This document shows positions 1-8,525 of a stretch of 62,990 nt of DNA, in pieces. A program made the position numbers and the translations under genes. The stretch is from Tardiphaga sp. (GTDB taxonomy: Bacteria; Pseudomonadota; Alphaproteobacteria; Rhizobiales; Xanthobacteraceae): positions 1-62,990 of the forward strand of contig NZ_JAQGJT010000133.1 in the NCBI RefSeq assembly GCF_028290495.1. The letters are read 5' to 3'. Numbering within the stretch: the stretch's first letter is position 1; every line of letters begins with the position of its first letter. The notes below the pieces were generated by a model that was given only the letters and a program-made list of their open reading frames with translations, made no database searches and was not told the DNA's origin.

Positions 1-58
1 CTCAGCGCCAATGGTACTATGGCTTAAGCCCTGGGAGAGTAGGTCGCTGCCAGGCCTG
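1..58 (+). rRNA. rrf: 5S ribosomal RNA, 3' end only (partial)
   Basis: The first ~58 bases match the conserved 3' third of bacterial 5S rRNA: the loop region GAGAGTAGG followed by the 3' stem strand ending in CCAGGC. The 5' part lies outside the window. The exact 3' end is estimated. A strong hairpin terminator follows about 40 bases downstream, as expected at the end of an rRNA operon. Confidence 0.9.
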
Positions 59-97
59 CAAAGGACAAAGATCTCGAACTTACGATGTCAGATCATC

Positions 98-143
98 AAA
101 AACGCCGCTCCTAAGTGCTAACGCACCAGGGAGCGGCGTTTTT
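98..143 (+). terminator. Rho-independent terminator of the rRNA operon
   Basis: A 10-bp perfect stem (AACGCCGCTC at 101-110 with GAGCGGCGTT at 131-140) is followed by a T run and preceded by an A run, so it could work in both directions. It lies just after the 5S rRNA 3' end. Confidence 0.85.
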
Positions 144-285
144 CTTGGTCGGTACTTTGGCGTTCGGATCGGTCTTTGCGCGCGCACGAAGAAATCCAGA
201 ACGTCCATACAACGTCTGGGTTTCTCCGTCGCAAATACGCGCCGCCGTGACGGCGATCGCGACCGCTAGACGCCGGCGCTGAACG

Positions 286-1092
286 CTATCGTCCCGTGAA
301 ATTCGCGGAGCGGCGTTCTTCGGTCGCCTTGACGCCTTCCTTGAAATCTTCCGTCGCGCGCAGCCGCGTCTGTTCGGCGAGCTCGTGCTCGGTCGCCTTC
401 GCCACGCGATCGGCGAGGTTGCCCTTCATCGTCGCACGCGTCGACAACAGGCCGAGCGGCGAGCATTCGGCGATTTCTTCGGCCAGCTTGATCGCGGCGT
501 CGCGGACTTCGGCCTGCGGGACCAGGATGTTGGCGAGCCCCATCTTCAGCGCTTCCTCGCCGCCGACGCGGCGGCTGGTGTAGAACATCAGCTCGGCGTT
601 GTTCTTTCCGACGATCTCCGGCAGTGCGACAGTCAGGCCGAAGCCGGGATGAAAGCCGAGCTTGGTGAAGTTGGCGGCGAAGCGCGCTTCGGGGCAGGCG
701 ACACGGAAGTCCGCGGAGACGGCAAGGCCGAGGCCGCCGCCGATCGCGGCGCCCTGTACCGCGGCGACGATCGGCTTCTTCGCGCGAAAAATCCGCACGG
801 CTTCCATGTAGAGATGCCCGATCGAGCCGAGATTGTCGGCGGGATCGCCGCTTTTTGCGGCGGCCTCGGTTTCCTTGCGGTTCGGATCGCTGAAATCGGC
901 GCCGGCGCAGAACGCCTTGCCCTGCGCGCACAGAACCGTGGCGCGAATTTCTGGGTTGGCATCGATCTCGTCGAGCGCGTTGGCGATCTGCTGGATCAGC
1001 ATAATGTCGAAGAAATTGAACGGCGGCTTGCGGATCTCGATGATCGCGATATGGCCGCGGGTCTCGACGGCGATATCCTGGTAGGTGGTCAT
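286..1092 (-). CDS. Enoyl-CoA hydratase/isomerase (crotonase) family protein
   Basis: A 268-aa crotonase-fold protein, expected to act on an enoyl-CoA or related thioester in the cytoplasm. The oxyanion-hole segments are visible: FCAGAD at residues 61-66 and GAAIGGGLGLA at 114-124. The Glu of the AEL segment (E167) matches the second catalytic Glu of classical hydratases, but the first Glu (E144 of rat hydratase) falls in an ANFTKLG segment without an acidic residue. The reaction may therefore not be a standard hydration (inference). The start was chosen at 1092 because GAGG lies nine bases upstream; the open frame continues further but without such a site. It lies 92 bases downstream of an acyl-CoA dehydrogenase on the same strand, so a shared acyl-CoA pathway is likely. 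Confidence 0.9.
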   Translation of the reverse strand: MTTYQDIAVETRGHIAIIEIRKPPFNFFDIMLIQQIANALDEIDANPEIRATVLCAQGKAFCAGADFSDPNRKETEAAAKSGDPADNLGSIGHLYMEAVRIFRAKKPIVAAVQGAAIGGGLGLAVSADFRVACPEARFAANFTKLGFHPGFGLTVALPEIVGKNNAELMFYTSRRVGGEEALKMGLANILVPQAEVRDAAIKLAEEIAECSPLGLLSTRATMKGNLADRVAKATEHELAEQTRLRATEDFKEGVKATEERRSANFTGR

Positions 1093-1137
1093 GGCGTTCC
1101 TCGATGGTGTTGGTTTTTGAATTTCATAAAGCGCTGT

Positions 1138-1186
1138 CATTCCGGGGCGCTCGCGGCTTGTGCTGCTCGCGCCCGGAACGACATTC
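1138..1186. repeat. Short palindromic intergenic repeat (CATTCCGG type)
   Basis: CATTCCGGGGCG at one side and CGCCCGGAACG at the other form an imperfect inverted repeat between the crotonase and acyl-CoA dehydrogenase genes. The same CATTCCGG boundary is found at 35853-35977. This looks like a dispersed REP-like element rather than a gene. Confidence 0.5.
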
Positions 1187-2345
1187 AGCGTAACCCAAGC
1201 CCGCGCGCGATAATGCCGCGCAGCACTTCTGTCGTGCCGCCCTGGATCGTCAGCTTCGGCGCGGTTCGGGTCGCAAAAGCGAGCATCTCGTCGAGCGTGG
1301 TGTGGTTGGAATCGTCGGCTTCGACAAAAGCTGCGAGTTCGCGCACGCGGTGCGGCAATTGCTGCTCCCAGATGGTGCCGATGTCCTTGACGATCGAGGC
1401 TTCCACCACCGGTTCGCGGCCGGCCTGCAACATGCCGGCGACCGAAACCGACATGCGCCGCATCGTGTGCAGTTGCGCGACGAGACGACCGATGCCTTCG
1501 GCGCTGCGGGTGTCGGGACTTTTTCCGACCGTGCGAACCAACTCGGTCAGCACGTAATAGGTCTCCAGAAAACGCTCCGGGCCGGAGCGCTCGAACGCGA
1601 GTTCGCTGGTCGCCTGCTTCCATGCGCTGTCGAGCTCGCCGAGCATGTGGTCGTCGGGCAGGAAGTGATCGGTGAACACGACTTCATTGAACTCGCGTTG
1701 CCCGGTGATCTGCCCGATCGGATTCACGGTGATGCCGGGCTTCTTCATGTCGACGAGAAACTGCGTCAAGCCGTGACGGCGGTTCTCTTTGGTGGAGGGC
1801 GAGGTGCGGAAAATCGCGATCATGTAGTCGGCCATATGCGCCGAGGTCGTCCAGACCTTGCTGCCGTTGATCAGCCAGCCGCCGTCGGTCTTGGTCGCTT
1901 TTGTTTTGGCGGCAAACAGATCGGAGCCGGAATTCGGTTCGCTCATGCCGATGGCGAAGCACACCTCGCCGCGGCAGATCCGCGGCAGGATATCCATCTT
2001 GATGTGCTCGGGCGCGTATTTCAGCAGCACCGGACCGCTTTGCCGATCGGCCACGAAGAAGCGGCGCACCGGCGCATTCGCCACGCGCATTTCCTCGGTC
2101 ACGACGTAGCGTTCCAGGAACGTGCGTTCGTGGCCGCCATATTGCTTCGGCCAGGTCATGCCGAGCCAGCCGCGCGCGCCGACGCGGCGGGAAAATTCCG
2201 GCGCGTCGGCGTCCTCGCGCAGAGGCTTGTGCGGATCGAAGGTGCCGGCGGCGATCTCTTCGGCGAGGAAGGCGCGAACTTCCTGTCGCAGCACCTCGCA
2301 TTCCGGCGGCAGGCGGATCGGATCGAAACGAAGGGCTGCGGTCAT
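1185..2345 (-). CDS. Acyl-CoA dehydrogenase family protein (larger of a pair)
   Basis: A 386-aa FAD-dependent acyl-CoA dehydrogenase introducing a 2,3-double bond into an acyl-CoA. The family signature AIGMSEPNSGSDLFA occupies residues 131-145, the middle beta domain follows, and the C-terminal FAD/tetramer motif QGGTTEVLRG is at 368-377. The Glu of the medium-chain enzymes in the YEGT motif is a Gly here, so the catalytic base must be elsewhere, as in several other branches of the family. Immediately upstream is a second, shorter acyl-CoA dehydrogenase (2384-3448). Such a large plus small adjacent pair is known from alpha2-beta2 dehydrogenases acting on steroid side chains, so a heteromeric enzyme is a reasonable guess. 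Confidence 0.92.
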   Translation of the reverse strand: MTAALRFDPIRLPPECEVLRQEVRAFLAEEIAAGTFDPHKPLREDADAPEFSRRVGARGWLGMTWPKQYGGHERTFLERYVVTEEMRVANAPVRRFFVADRQSGPVLLKYAPEHIKMDILPRICRGEVCFAIGMSEPNSGSDLFAAKTKATKTDGGWLINGSKVWTTSAHMADYMIAIFRTSPSTKENRRHGLTQFLVDMKKPGITVNPIGQITGQREFNEVVFTDHFLPDDHMLGELDSAWKQATSELAFERSGPERFLETYYVLTELVRTVGKSPDTRSAEGIGRLVAQLHTMRRMSVSVAGMLQAGREPVVEASIVKDIGTIWEQQLPHRVRELAAFVEADDSNHTTLDEMLAFATRTAPKLTIQGGTTEVLRGIIARGLGLR

Positions 2346-2383
2346 GGGTTACTCGCTTCTTCAGAAGTCTTGTTCAGCAGGTG

Positions 2384-3448
2384 TCAGCGCGATGCGACCA
2401 GCGGCCACAATTCATCGGCGCCGCGCGAGGCGATCAGCCGGCCCAGCTCGACGGCCCAATAGCTCTCGCTGCCGAAGTCGTCGCGCCAGGCCAGCGCCCG
2501 CAGCGTATAGCGGTGCAGGATATGCTCCTGCGTGAAGCCGATCGCGCCGAACACCTGGTGCGCGATCGCCGCGCCCTTTTCGGCCGCTTCGCCGCAGCGG
2601 ATTTTGGCGGAGGCGGCTTCCAGGAAGATCGCTTCGTCGAAGGCGGCGTCATGCGACAGCGCGTCGGCGGCGGAAGATGCCGCGGCCAGCGCGGCGGAGG
2701 TTTCGCCGGCGAGGCGGGCGAGGTTGTGCTGCACCGCCTGGAATTTCGAGATCGTCTTCTCAAAGGCGACGCGCTCACCGGCGTAGTTCACGCTGATGTT
2801 GAGCATGCTCTCCATTGCGCCCGCGATCTGGAGGCTGCGCGTCAGCGCGCCCATCAGCAGCAGAGAACCGGCGTCGATGCCGGCCGGGGCAGACGCAATG
2901 CCCACCGGCTTGACGTGATCGAAGGTCACGACGTCGGACGGATCGTCCGCGAGGCCCAGTCCCTTCTCAATGCGGCAGGCGCTTGCTTCGACCAGTGCGA
3001 TCGAGACGCCATCGGCGCCGATTGCTGCGACGGCAATATGCTTCGCCTCCGACGCGTACGGCACGCTGCGGGCGCGGCCGCTGATGGTGCCGTCGGCATT
3101 CAGGGTGAGGACGTCCCTCGGACGCGTCGGTGCGACCGTCATCATGCCTTCGGGCGAGGAGATCTTTGCCTGCGATAGCCACCAGCCGGCCAGCATGGTT
3201 TCGGCGAGCGGCAACGCGATGCCAAAGCGGCCGGCAGCGCCGAGCACGGCGAAGCCTTCGGCCATGCTGGCGCCCGAGCCGTCGCAGTCTTCCGGTACCC
3301 AGGACAAAGGCAGGCCGGATTCGGCCAGCGCCTGCCACAGTTTCGCTTTCCAGCCGCCGTCGGTGCTGTTGTTGATGGTCTGCGCGTCGGCAAGATCGGC
3401 GAAGATGCGCTCCGCGGTCTCGACAACGATGTTATCCGTCTCCGTCAC
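2384..3448 (-). CDS. Acyl-CoA dehydrogenase family protein (smaller, divergent partner)
   Basis: About 354 aa. The C-terminal half carries acyl-CoA dehydrogenase features (a HQVFGAIGFTQEH segment followed by HRYTLRAL), but the classical N-terminal SEPxxGSD signature is not evident, so this is a divergent subunit. GTG at 3448 was chosen as start because GGGGA lies just upstream; an in-frame ATG at 3496 would add 16 residues with no comparable ribosome site. It lies 38 bases upstream of the larger dehydrogenase and is probably cotranscribed. Whether it is catalytic by itself or only a partner subunit cannot be told from sequence. Confidence 0.85.
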   Translation of the reverse strand: MTETDNIVVETAERIFADLADAQTINNSTDGGWKAKLWQALAESGLPLSWVPEDCDGSGASMAEGFAVLGAAGRFGIALPLAETMLAGWWLSQAKISSPEGMMTVAPTRPRDVLTLNADGTISGRARSVPYASEAKHIAVAAIGADGVSIALVEASACRIEKGLGLADDPSDVVTFDHVKPVGIASAPAGIDAGSLLLMGALTRSLQIAGAMESMLNISVNYAGERVAFEKTISKFQAVQHNLARLAGETSAALAAASSAADALSHDAAFDEAIFLEAASAKIRCGEAAEKGAAIAHQVFGAIGFTQEHILHRYTLRALAWRDDFGSESYWAVELGRLIASRGADELWPLVASR

Positions 3449-3706
3449 TGCGTTCCCCGATTCAGGCGCACTTCTCATGCGGCGAAATGCCAGCATGGGT
3501 GCCGCTGCTGTTGTTGAAAATCATGATGCGGAAAAGTGCCTGCCGTGACAAGCGCAGCGGGCCGCAGGGCGGCCTGCAGTGGGGGCATGCGGCGGCGACG
3601 CTATCGCCTTATTTCGCGCAGCGGGAGTCGCGTCGCGATTTGCATCGGCGGTAACTGGAACTATGCTGCCGCGGCAAAACGAGCAGAATGCGACAAGGGG
3701 AAATGC

Positions 3707-4498
3707 ATGTCGAAGGATGGTTTGTGCGTGGTGATTACAGGCTCGGCGTCCGGGCTGGGAGCGGCGACGGCGGCGATCCTGGCCAAAGGCGGCGCGCGCA
3801 TCGTGATCAATTATTCCTCGAGCCAGAAGGAAGCCGAAGCCACCGCCGAACATTGCCGCAGCCTCGGAGCGGCCGAGGTCGTGGTGGTGCAGGGCGATGT
3901 CGCCAAGGACGAGGACTGCAGGAAGATCGTCGCCGCTGCAGCCCCGTGGGGCCGGCTCGATGCGCTGGTCAACAATGCCGGCACCACCAAGCATGTGCCG
4001 CATGACGACCTCGACGGATTGTCGGCGGAAGACTTCCAGCGCATCTACGCCGTCAACACCGTCGGGCCGTACCAGATGGTGCGCGCGGCGCGGTCGCTGC
4101 TCGAAGCCGGCGCCAAGTTGTCGGGCATGTCGTCGGCCGTGGTCAACGTCTCATCGATGGCCGGGCTCACGGGGGCCGGATCATCAGTCGCTTATGCCGC
4201 CAGCAAGGGGGCACTGAACTCGATCACGCTGTCGCTGGCGCGCGCGCTGGCGCCGCTGATCCGCGTCAACACGATATGTCCCGGCTATATCGATACGCCG
4301 TGGTTCACCAAGGGGCGTGGCGCGGAAGCCGCGGCCAAGGTGCGAGAGGCGGTGATTGCCAAGGTGCCGTTGCGGGTAGCCTCGACGGCCGAGGATATCG
4401 CGGGCCTGATCTGCTTCCTGGCCACGTCGCCGTCGAGCAACATGACCGGCGAACTGGTGCGGATGGACGCCGGCATGCACCTGCAATCGACGCGCTAA
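3707..4498 (+). CDS. Short-chain dehydrogenase/reductase (SDR), 3-oxoacyl reductase-like
   Basis: A 263-aa classical SDR using NAD(P)H in the cytoplasm. The Rossmann motif TGSASGLG is at residues 11-18, NNAG at 89-92, the catalytic Ser in NVSS near 149-150, and Tyr163/Lys167 in YAASK; the CPGYIDTPW segment follows at 191-199. ATG 3707 was chosen because AAGGGGAAA precedes it; the open frame extends upstream without a site. It is divergent from the two acyl-CoA dehydrogenases, and the shared context suggests a beta-oxidation-like step such as 3-hydroxyacyl-CoA oxidation. The exact substrate is unknown. A strong terminator follows. Confidence 0.92.
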   Translation: MSKDGLCVVITGSASGLGAATAAILAKGGARIVINYSSSQKEAEATAEHCRSLGAAEVVVVQGDVAKDEDCRKIVAAAAPWGRLDALVNNAGTTKHVPHDDLDGLSAEDFQRIYAVNTVGPYQMVRAARSLLEAGAKLSGMSSAVVNVSSMAGLTGAGSSVAYAASKGALNSITLSLARALAPLIRVNTICPGYIDTPWFTKGRGAEAAAKVREAVIAKVPLRVASTAEDIAGLICFLATSPSSNMTGELVRMDAGMHLQSTR

Positions 4499-4511
4499 AT
4501 ACACCAGACAC

Positions 4512-4551
4512 AAAAAAGCCCCGGGGCGCGTTCCCCGGGGCTTTGCTTTTT
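4512..4551. terminator. Strong bidirectional terminator
   Basis: An inverted repeat AAAGCCCCGGGG / CCCCGGGGCTTT flanked by A and T runs sits between the convergent SDR gene and the GlsB-like gene, and can serve both. Confidence 0.88.
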
Positions 4552-4567
4552 TACCGCGTGGTATCGT

Positions 4568-4840
4568 CTAGAGCCGTGAGCCCGGATCGGAAATCACGCG
4601 TCTGGCGACCAGCCTGTTCCAGATGAACAGCACCACCAGCGCGCCGATCGTGGCGGTGATGAAGCCGGCGCCCTGGTTGGGGCCGTAGTGACCGATCTGC
4701 TGGCCGATGAGGGTGGCGAGAAACGCGCCGGCGATGCCGAGCACGGTGGTCAGGATGAAGCCGCTGGGATTGTTCGGACCCGGCGACAGCATTCGGGCAA
4801 TAATGCCGGCAATGAAGCCGATGAAGATGATCCAGAGCAT
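4568..4840 (-). CDS. GlsB/YeaQ/YmgE family stress-response membrane protein
   Basis: A 90-aa protein with three hydrophobic segments covering most of its length, beginning MLWIIFIGFIAG and containing the family pattern ARMLSPGPNNPSGF, a glycine-rich second helix and a final GALVVLFIWN helix. The family (transglycosylase-associated name only by history) is associated with stress in Enterobacteria, but the molecular function is not known. ATG 4840 fits the family start; the upstream part of the frame reads into the neighbouring intergenic space. It follows the YidB-like gene on the same strand by 31 bases and may be cotranscribed. Confidence 0.88.
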   Translation of the reverse strand: MLWIIFIGFIAGIIARMLSPGPNNPSGFILTTVLGIAGAFLATLIGQQIGHYGPNQGAGFITATIGALVVLFIWNRLVARRVISDPGSRL

Positions 4841-4871
4841 ATTGATTTCCCCTTCCTTGAACGGACGCTGA

Positions 4872-5507
4872 TCAGAGCCAGCGCGACTTGGCTTCGTCTT
4901 CCGTCGGCACACGGCCGTGCGGGGTGAACTGGTTGATGGCGTCGGGCAATTCCTGGCTCAATTCGTGGAGCAGGGTCTCGCGCGACATGCCGGTGCGTGC
5001 CGTGAGCTGTTCGATCTGGTCGGCGCCGAGCGCCGCGCCGAGATCATTCGGCGAGATCTGCCGGTTTTCACCGGGCCCAACCCACGAACTGGCGGCTTCG
5101 CCCTGACCGTTCTGCTGGAATTGCTTGAGCAGGTCGCCGAGGCCGCCGGTGAGCACGCTGCCGGCCGCGCCGCCTGCGAGCAATCCGCCGAGCGGGCCTT
5201 TCAGCAGTCCACCGAGACCGCCGCCGGCCTGTCCGCTGCTACCACCGAGAATGCTGCTGAGCATGCCACCAAGTCCGCCTTCATCGGCGCTGGCCTGGGT
5301 CGTGTTCGGTGCCGGGATCGAAGCCGGCGCAGGCGACTGTGACTGCACCTGTCCCGGCTGATCGCCGGTAAGGTGCTTGTAGCCCTTGTAGGCCAGCATC
5401 GCGAGGATCGCCATCGTCATTGGCGACATCCCTTCGCTCTTTTCATTGGGATCGCTGGGGCCACGCGGACCGTTCTGCATGCCATTGAGGATATCGAGCA
5501 AACCCAT
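4872..5507 (-). CDS. YidB family protein (DUF937)
   Basis: About 211 aa. It begins MGLLDILNG, has a short hydrophobic segment near residues 28-40, then a low-complexity Gly/Pro/Gln linker, and ends with the YidB/DUF937 region: ISPNDLGAALG, QIEQLTARTGMSRETLLHELSQELPDAINQFTPHGRVPTEDE. Two ATGs compete: at 5513 the ribosome site AGGAG touches the codon directly, while ATG 5507 is six bases away, so 5507 is the better start. Its biochemical role is unknown. It sits upstream of a GlsB-like membrane protein, another small gene of the general-stress type. Confidence 0.85.
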   Translation of the reverse strand: MGLLDILNGMQNGPRGPSDPNEKSEGMSPMTMAILAMLAYKGYKHLTGDQPGQVQSQSPAPASIPAPNTTQASADEGGLGGMLSSILGGSSGQAGGGLGGLLKGPLGGLLAGGAAGSVLTGGLGDLLKQFQQNGQGEAASSWVGPGENRQISPNDLGAALGADQIEQLTARTGMSRETLLHELSQELPDAINQFTPHGRVPTEDEAKSRWL

Positions 5508-5661
5508 CGTCATCTCCTGTGATGTCAGCCCTGATGTGGAACATAGCTGTGCGGTATGACGCCGACAAGTCGCGCTGATTCCATCGTTCGCCAGCGCCTC
5601 GGTGTTTCGGTATCATGCTCCGCGTCTGCCTATGCTCTATCGCGGATGAACGGAGGATGAA

Positions 5662-6663
5662 GTGATCGGACAACGGATAGTCATCGCCGGCGCCGGAAGT
5701 ATCGGCTGCTTCGTCGGCGGCATGCTGGCCGCGGCCGGCCGTGACGTCGCCTTGCTGGCGCGGCCGCGCATGATCGGTGAAATTCGCCGCCACGGCCTGC
5801 ATTTGACCAGCTTCGACGGGGGCGATCGCACGGTCTCCGCCGAAAATATGCTGTTATCGGACGATCCCGCGACCTTCCGTGACGCGGCGATCGTTCTCGT
5901 CACGGTGAAGAGCGCTGACACCGCGGCAATGGCGGAATCTATTGCGCTGCACGCGCCGGACGCTGCCGTCATCGTCAGCCTGCAGAACGGCATCGGCAAT
6001 ATCGAGGCGCTGCAGGCGCGGCTGCCGCGGCATCGGGTGCTCGGCGGCATGGTGCCGTTCAACGTCGTGGCGATGGGCGAGGGCCGCGTCCACCGCGCCA
6101 CGTCCGGCGATATCATGGTGGCCGGCGACGATACCGGCACTGCGGCGCAACTGTCGGCGCCGGATCTGCCGTTTCGAGCCACCGACGATATTGCCGGCGT
6201 GCAATGGGGCAAGCTCGCGGTCAATCTCAACAATGCGCTCAACGCTCTGAGTGGCCTGCCGCTACGCGAACAACTGGCGCAGCGCGAATGGCGCGTACTG
6301 TTCGCGGACCAGATGGCCGAAGGGCTCCGCGTGATCAAGGCGGCTGGTATCCGGCCGGTGTCGCCGACGCCACTGCCGATGGCGCTGACGCCGCATTTGT
6401 TGCGCCTGCCGGACGTGCTGTTCAAGGCGCTGCTCGGCCGCACGATGAAGATCGATCCGCTGGCGCGCTCATCGATGTGGGAAGATCTGCAGCGCGGCCG
6501 CCGCACCGAGATCGATTATCTGCAAGGTGTGATCGTGCAGCGCGCCGCGCAACACGGTCTTGCCACGCCATTGACGCAGCGCGTCATGACGCTGATCCGG
6601 ACTGCTGAAGCCAGCGGCGGCGGCTCGCCGGGACTGACCGTGACGGAAATCCGCGGTAGCTAA
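5662..6663 (+). CDS. Ketopantoate reductase (2-dehydropantoate 2-reductase) family protein
   Basis: A 333-aa NADP-dependent reductase. The N-terminal GAGSIGCFVGG (residues 10-20) is the nucleotide-binding loop, WGKLAVNLNNALNALSG carries the expected catalytic Lys, and SMWEDLQRGRRTEIDYLQG is the typical C-terminal substrate-binding stretch. GTG 5662 is the start: CGGAGG lies five bases upstream and the protein then opens at the Rossmann strand. Family members make pantoate for CoA synthesis, but paralogs with other 2-oxo acid substrates are common, and there are no pantothenate genes next to it, so PanE is only one possibility. Confidence 0.9.
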   Translation: MIGQRIVIAGAGSIGCFVGGMLAAAGRDVALLARPRMIGEIRRHGLHLTSFDGGDRTVSAENMLLSDDPATFRDAAIVLVTVKSADTAAMAESIALHAPDAAVIVSLQNGIGNIEALQARLPRHRVLGGMVPFNVVAMGEGRVHRATSGDIMVAGDDTGTAAQLSAPDLPFRATDDIAGVQWGKLAVNLNNALNALSGLPLREQLAQREWRVLFADQMAEGLRVIKAAGIRPVSPTPLPMALTPHLLRLPDVLFKALLGRTMKIDPLARSSMWEDLQRGRRTEIDYLQGVIVQRAAQHGLATPLTQRVMTLIRTAEASGGGSPGLTVTEIRGS

Positions 6664-6721
6664 CGTGGTTGGAGATGCCTGTGGCAGCAGGGATGAACGC
6701 GATGTTCGCAACTCCCTCTCC

Positions 6722-6783
6722 GGCATTGCTTCGCTAAGGGGAAAGCTGGAAGCCAGCTTTCCTTGACTTCGCAATGACGGAGG
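6722..6783. repeat. Dispersed palindromic repeat copy 1
   Basis: GGAAAGCTGG / CCAGCTTTCC is an inverted repeat around 6740-6762, followed by a CCTTGACTTCGCAATGACGG tail. The same unit occurs at 9539-9580, 53929-53950 and 60574-60628. Confidence 0.7.
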
Positions 6784-6808
6784 CAATTCAACTCGATCGA
6801 CCAATGCG

Positions 6809-8134
6809 CTAGCTGCTGATGCGGGCGTCGGCGACGGCCTTATTGAACAGTGCGGTCATGGCGTCGGAAATGCCCTGCGTCGGGCTGACCTCGAAGTACA
6901 GGCCTGGCGACGCGCAGCTCTGCATGTTGATGGCGATCTGGCTGTTCGGGGAGGGGCCGTAGGGGCCGTCATTGAACGGCTTGATCCAGGTATTGTACCA
7001 GCCGTTGGTCGGCAGTTCGAGATAGGTGGTGTACAGCACGGCCACCTTGATGTTGCGGTCCTTCAGCGCCTGGCACAGGCTCGGATTGATCGGCGACTGG
7101 CAGCGCCCGCTCGTGGTCGGTTTGGAGCAGCCGGCCGGATTGTACTCGTCGGCGACGCCGTCCGAGACAAAGAAGACATATTTCTGCGGCGCGGCCGCGG
7201 TGCCGGGGCCCGGGGCGTCAATCACCTTGTTGAGCGCGGGCATTGCGGTCGTATAGGGCGTGTCCTGGTCGTTATTGTCGTTCTGGCCATTGACGGACAT
7301 CAGATCGATGCTGCCGGCCCTAGTCTTGGCGCTGCTCAGACTCGACGACAACAAGAACAGCGCGCGCAGACCGGCGGTCTGGGCCGAGGCGCCGAAGTCG
7401 TAGATCGCCATCCGGTATTGGTTGGGATAGGTCGCGGTCTGCGTGGCGGTGTCCATCAGTTTCTGGGTCGCGCTCCGCAGCAGGTCGATACGGGTGGTGA
7501 CGCCCAGCGTCTTGGCGAGCTTGTAGTAGCTATTGCTGTCCAGCGTGTCGTGGCAGGCAAACGCGCACTTATCCGGCGTGTTGGCGACCATCGTGGCGAC
7601 ATCGGCGGGCGTTGCGCCGACGCCCATCGAGGGAGAGTTATCCAGCAACAAATAGAAATCTATATAGGTCGGCATCGACGCGGCCGATGATGCGGTCCCG
7701 GTGATCGTCAGCTTTTTCCAGCCGATGATCGAGGTGAAGGAGGTTGGCACGTGCGCGGAATACTCCACGGTCGATACGACCTTGCCGGCTGATTTCCTGA
7801 CGTCGGCGGTGAAATGCTTGAGCGTGAAGCCGCCATGGCCAGACATGTTGCCGTTAAAGATGTTCGTCGCATCCGTGATACCGACGGGAATTGGCCCGTC
7901 CGTCACCATGGCGCCCGCCGCTATAAATGCCGGTGAGGTCCGGGTTACGGCGCCGACGCTGGCCGAATCGATCGCTGATTGTATTTTGCTGCGAATTTTA
8001 ACGGCGCGACTGTAGTCTACAGCGCAGCCCAGGGCCGCGATCAGAGGTACCAGCACGACCGCAAAGATAGTCGCGACATTGCCGCTTTTGGCCTGTCGGA
8101 AACTACGCATTCGACGAAGCGGGTTGACCAACAT
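6809..8134 (-). CDS. TadG-like pilus-assembly-type protein with von Willebrand factor A domain
   Basis: A 441-aa protein. Residues 16-40 (SGNVATIF followed by a hydrophobic stretch) form the TadE/TadG-type N-terminal membrane anchor. The part after it should lie outside the cytoplasmic membrane. A von Willebrand A domain starts near residue 158 with the metal-site motif DNSPS at 165-169 and continues through FFVSDG and the end of the protein. Several Cys pairs (CAFAC at 190-194, later C residues near 340-360) could form disulfides in the periplasm. No other tad genes are next to it. The likely role is an adhesin or a pilus-associated surface protein, but the partner machinery is not in the window. 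Confidence 0.85.
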   Translation of the reverse strand: MLVNPLRRMRSFRQAKSGNVATIFAVVLVPLIAALGCAVDYSRAVKIRSKIQSAIDSASVGAVTRTSPAFIAAGAMVTDGPIPVGITDATNIFNGNMSGHGGFTLKHFTADVRKSAGKVVSTVEYSAHVPTSFTSIIGWKKLTITGTASSAASMPTYIDFYLLLDNSPSMGVGATPADVATMVANTPDKCAFACHDTLDSNSYYKLAKTLGVTTRIDLLRSATQKLMDTATQTATYPNQYRMAIYDFGASAQTAGLRALFLLSSSLSSAKTRAGSIDLMSVNGQNDNNDQDTPYTTAMPALNKVIDAPGPGTAAAPQKYVFFVSDGVADEYNPAGCSKPTTSGRCQSPINPSLCQALKDRNIKVAVLYTTYLELPTNGWYNTWIKPFNDGPYGPSPNSQIAINMQSCASPGLYFEVSPTQGISDAMTALFNKAVADARISS

Positions 8135-8525
8135 GTGATGCGCCTATGCTGATGACTATCAGATAGGTACCATCGTCCGCCTAAATATCATTTAATCAGC
8201 TAGCGGAAGCTCTTTCGAAATCAACTACGCAATCGGCGTCCTCACCTTGAAGTAAACAAGCGGTAAATGAAGATGCTGGCCGCATCCTCCGCTCAACTAG
8301 CAATCGATATCTGTGGACGGGAATTGTGAGGAACAAAACGAGAGCAATTCGAGGTGTCGCTGATGTGACATCAGGGGCTATGTCATTCGGAACTTCTTTA
8401 GTATAGATAGTCGCGTGATTTGGTGGTCGTCGGTGTCATTGCGCATCTGATAGGCCGCTATATCCCTCATATCATCCGCACTACGTGTGTTGATCGAATA
8501 CTTCAACTTAAGAATCGGAGCTACA
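8135..8525. other. Long intergenic region, no gene found
   Basis: A 391-base relatively AT-rich stretch between the TadG-like gene (leaving to the left) and the basic DNA-binding-like gene (to the right). It must hold both divergent promoters. No convincing coding frame or RNA gene was recognised; a GATGTGACATC near-palindrome lies around 8363-8373. Confidence 0.5.
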
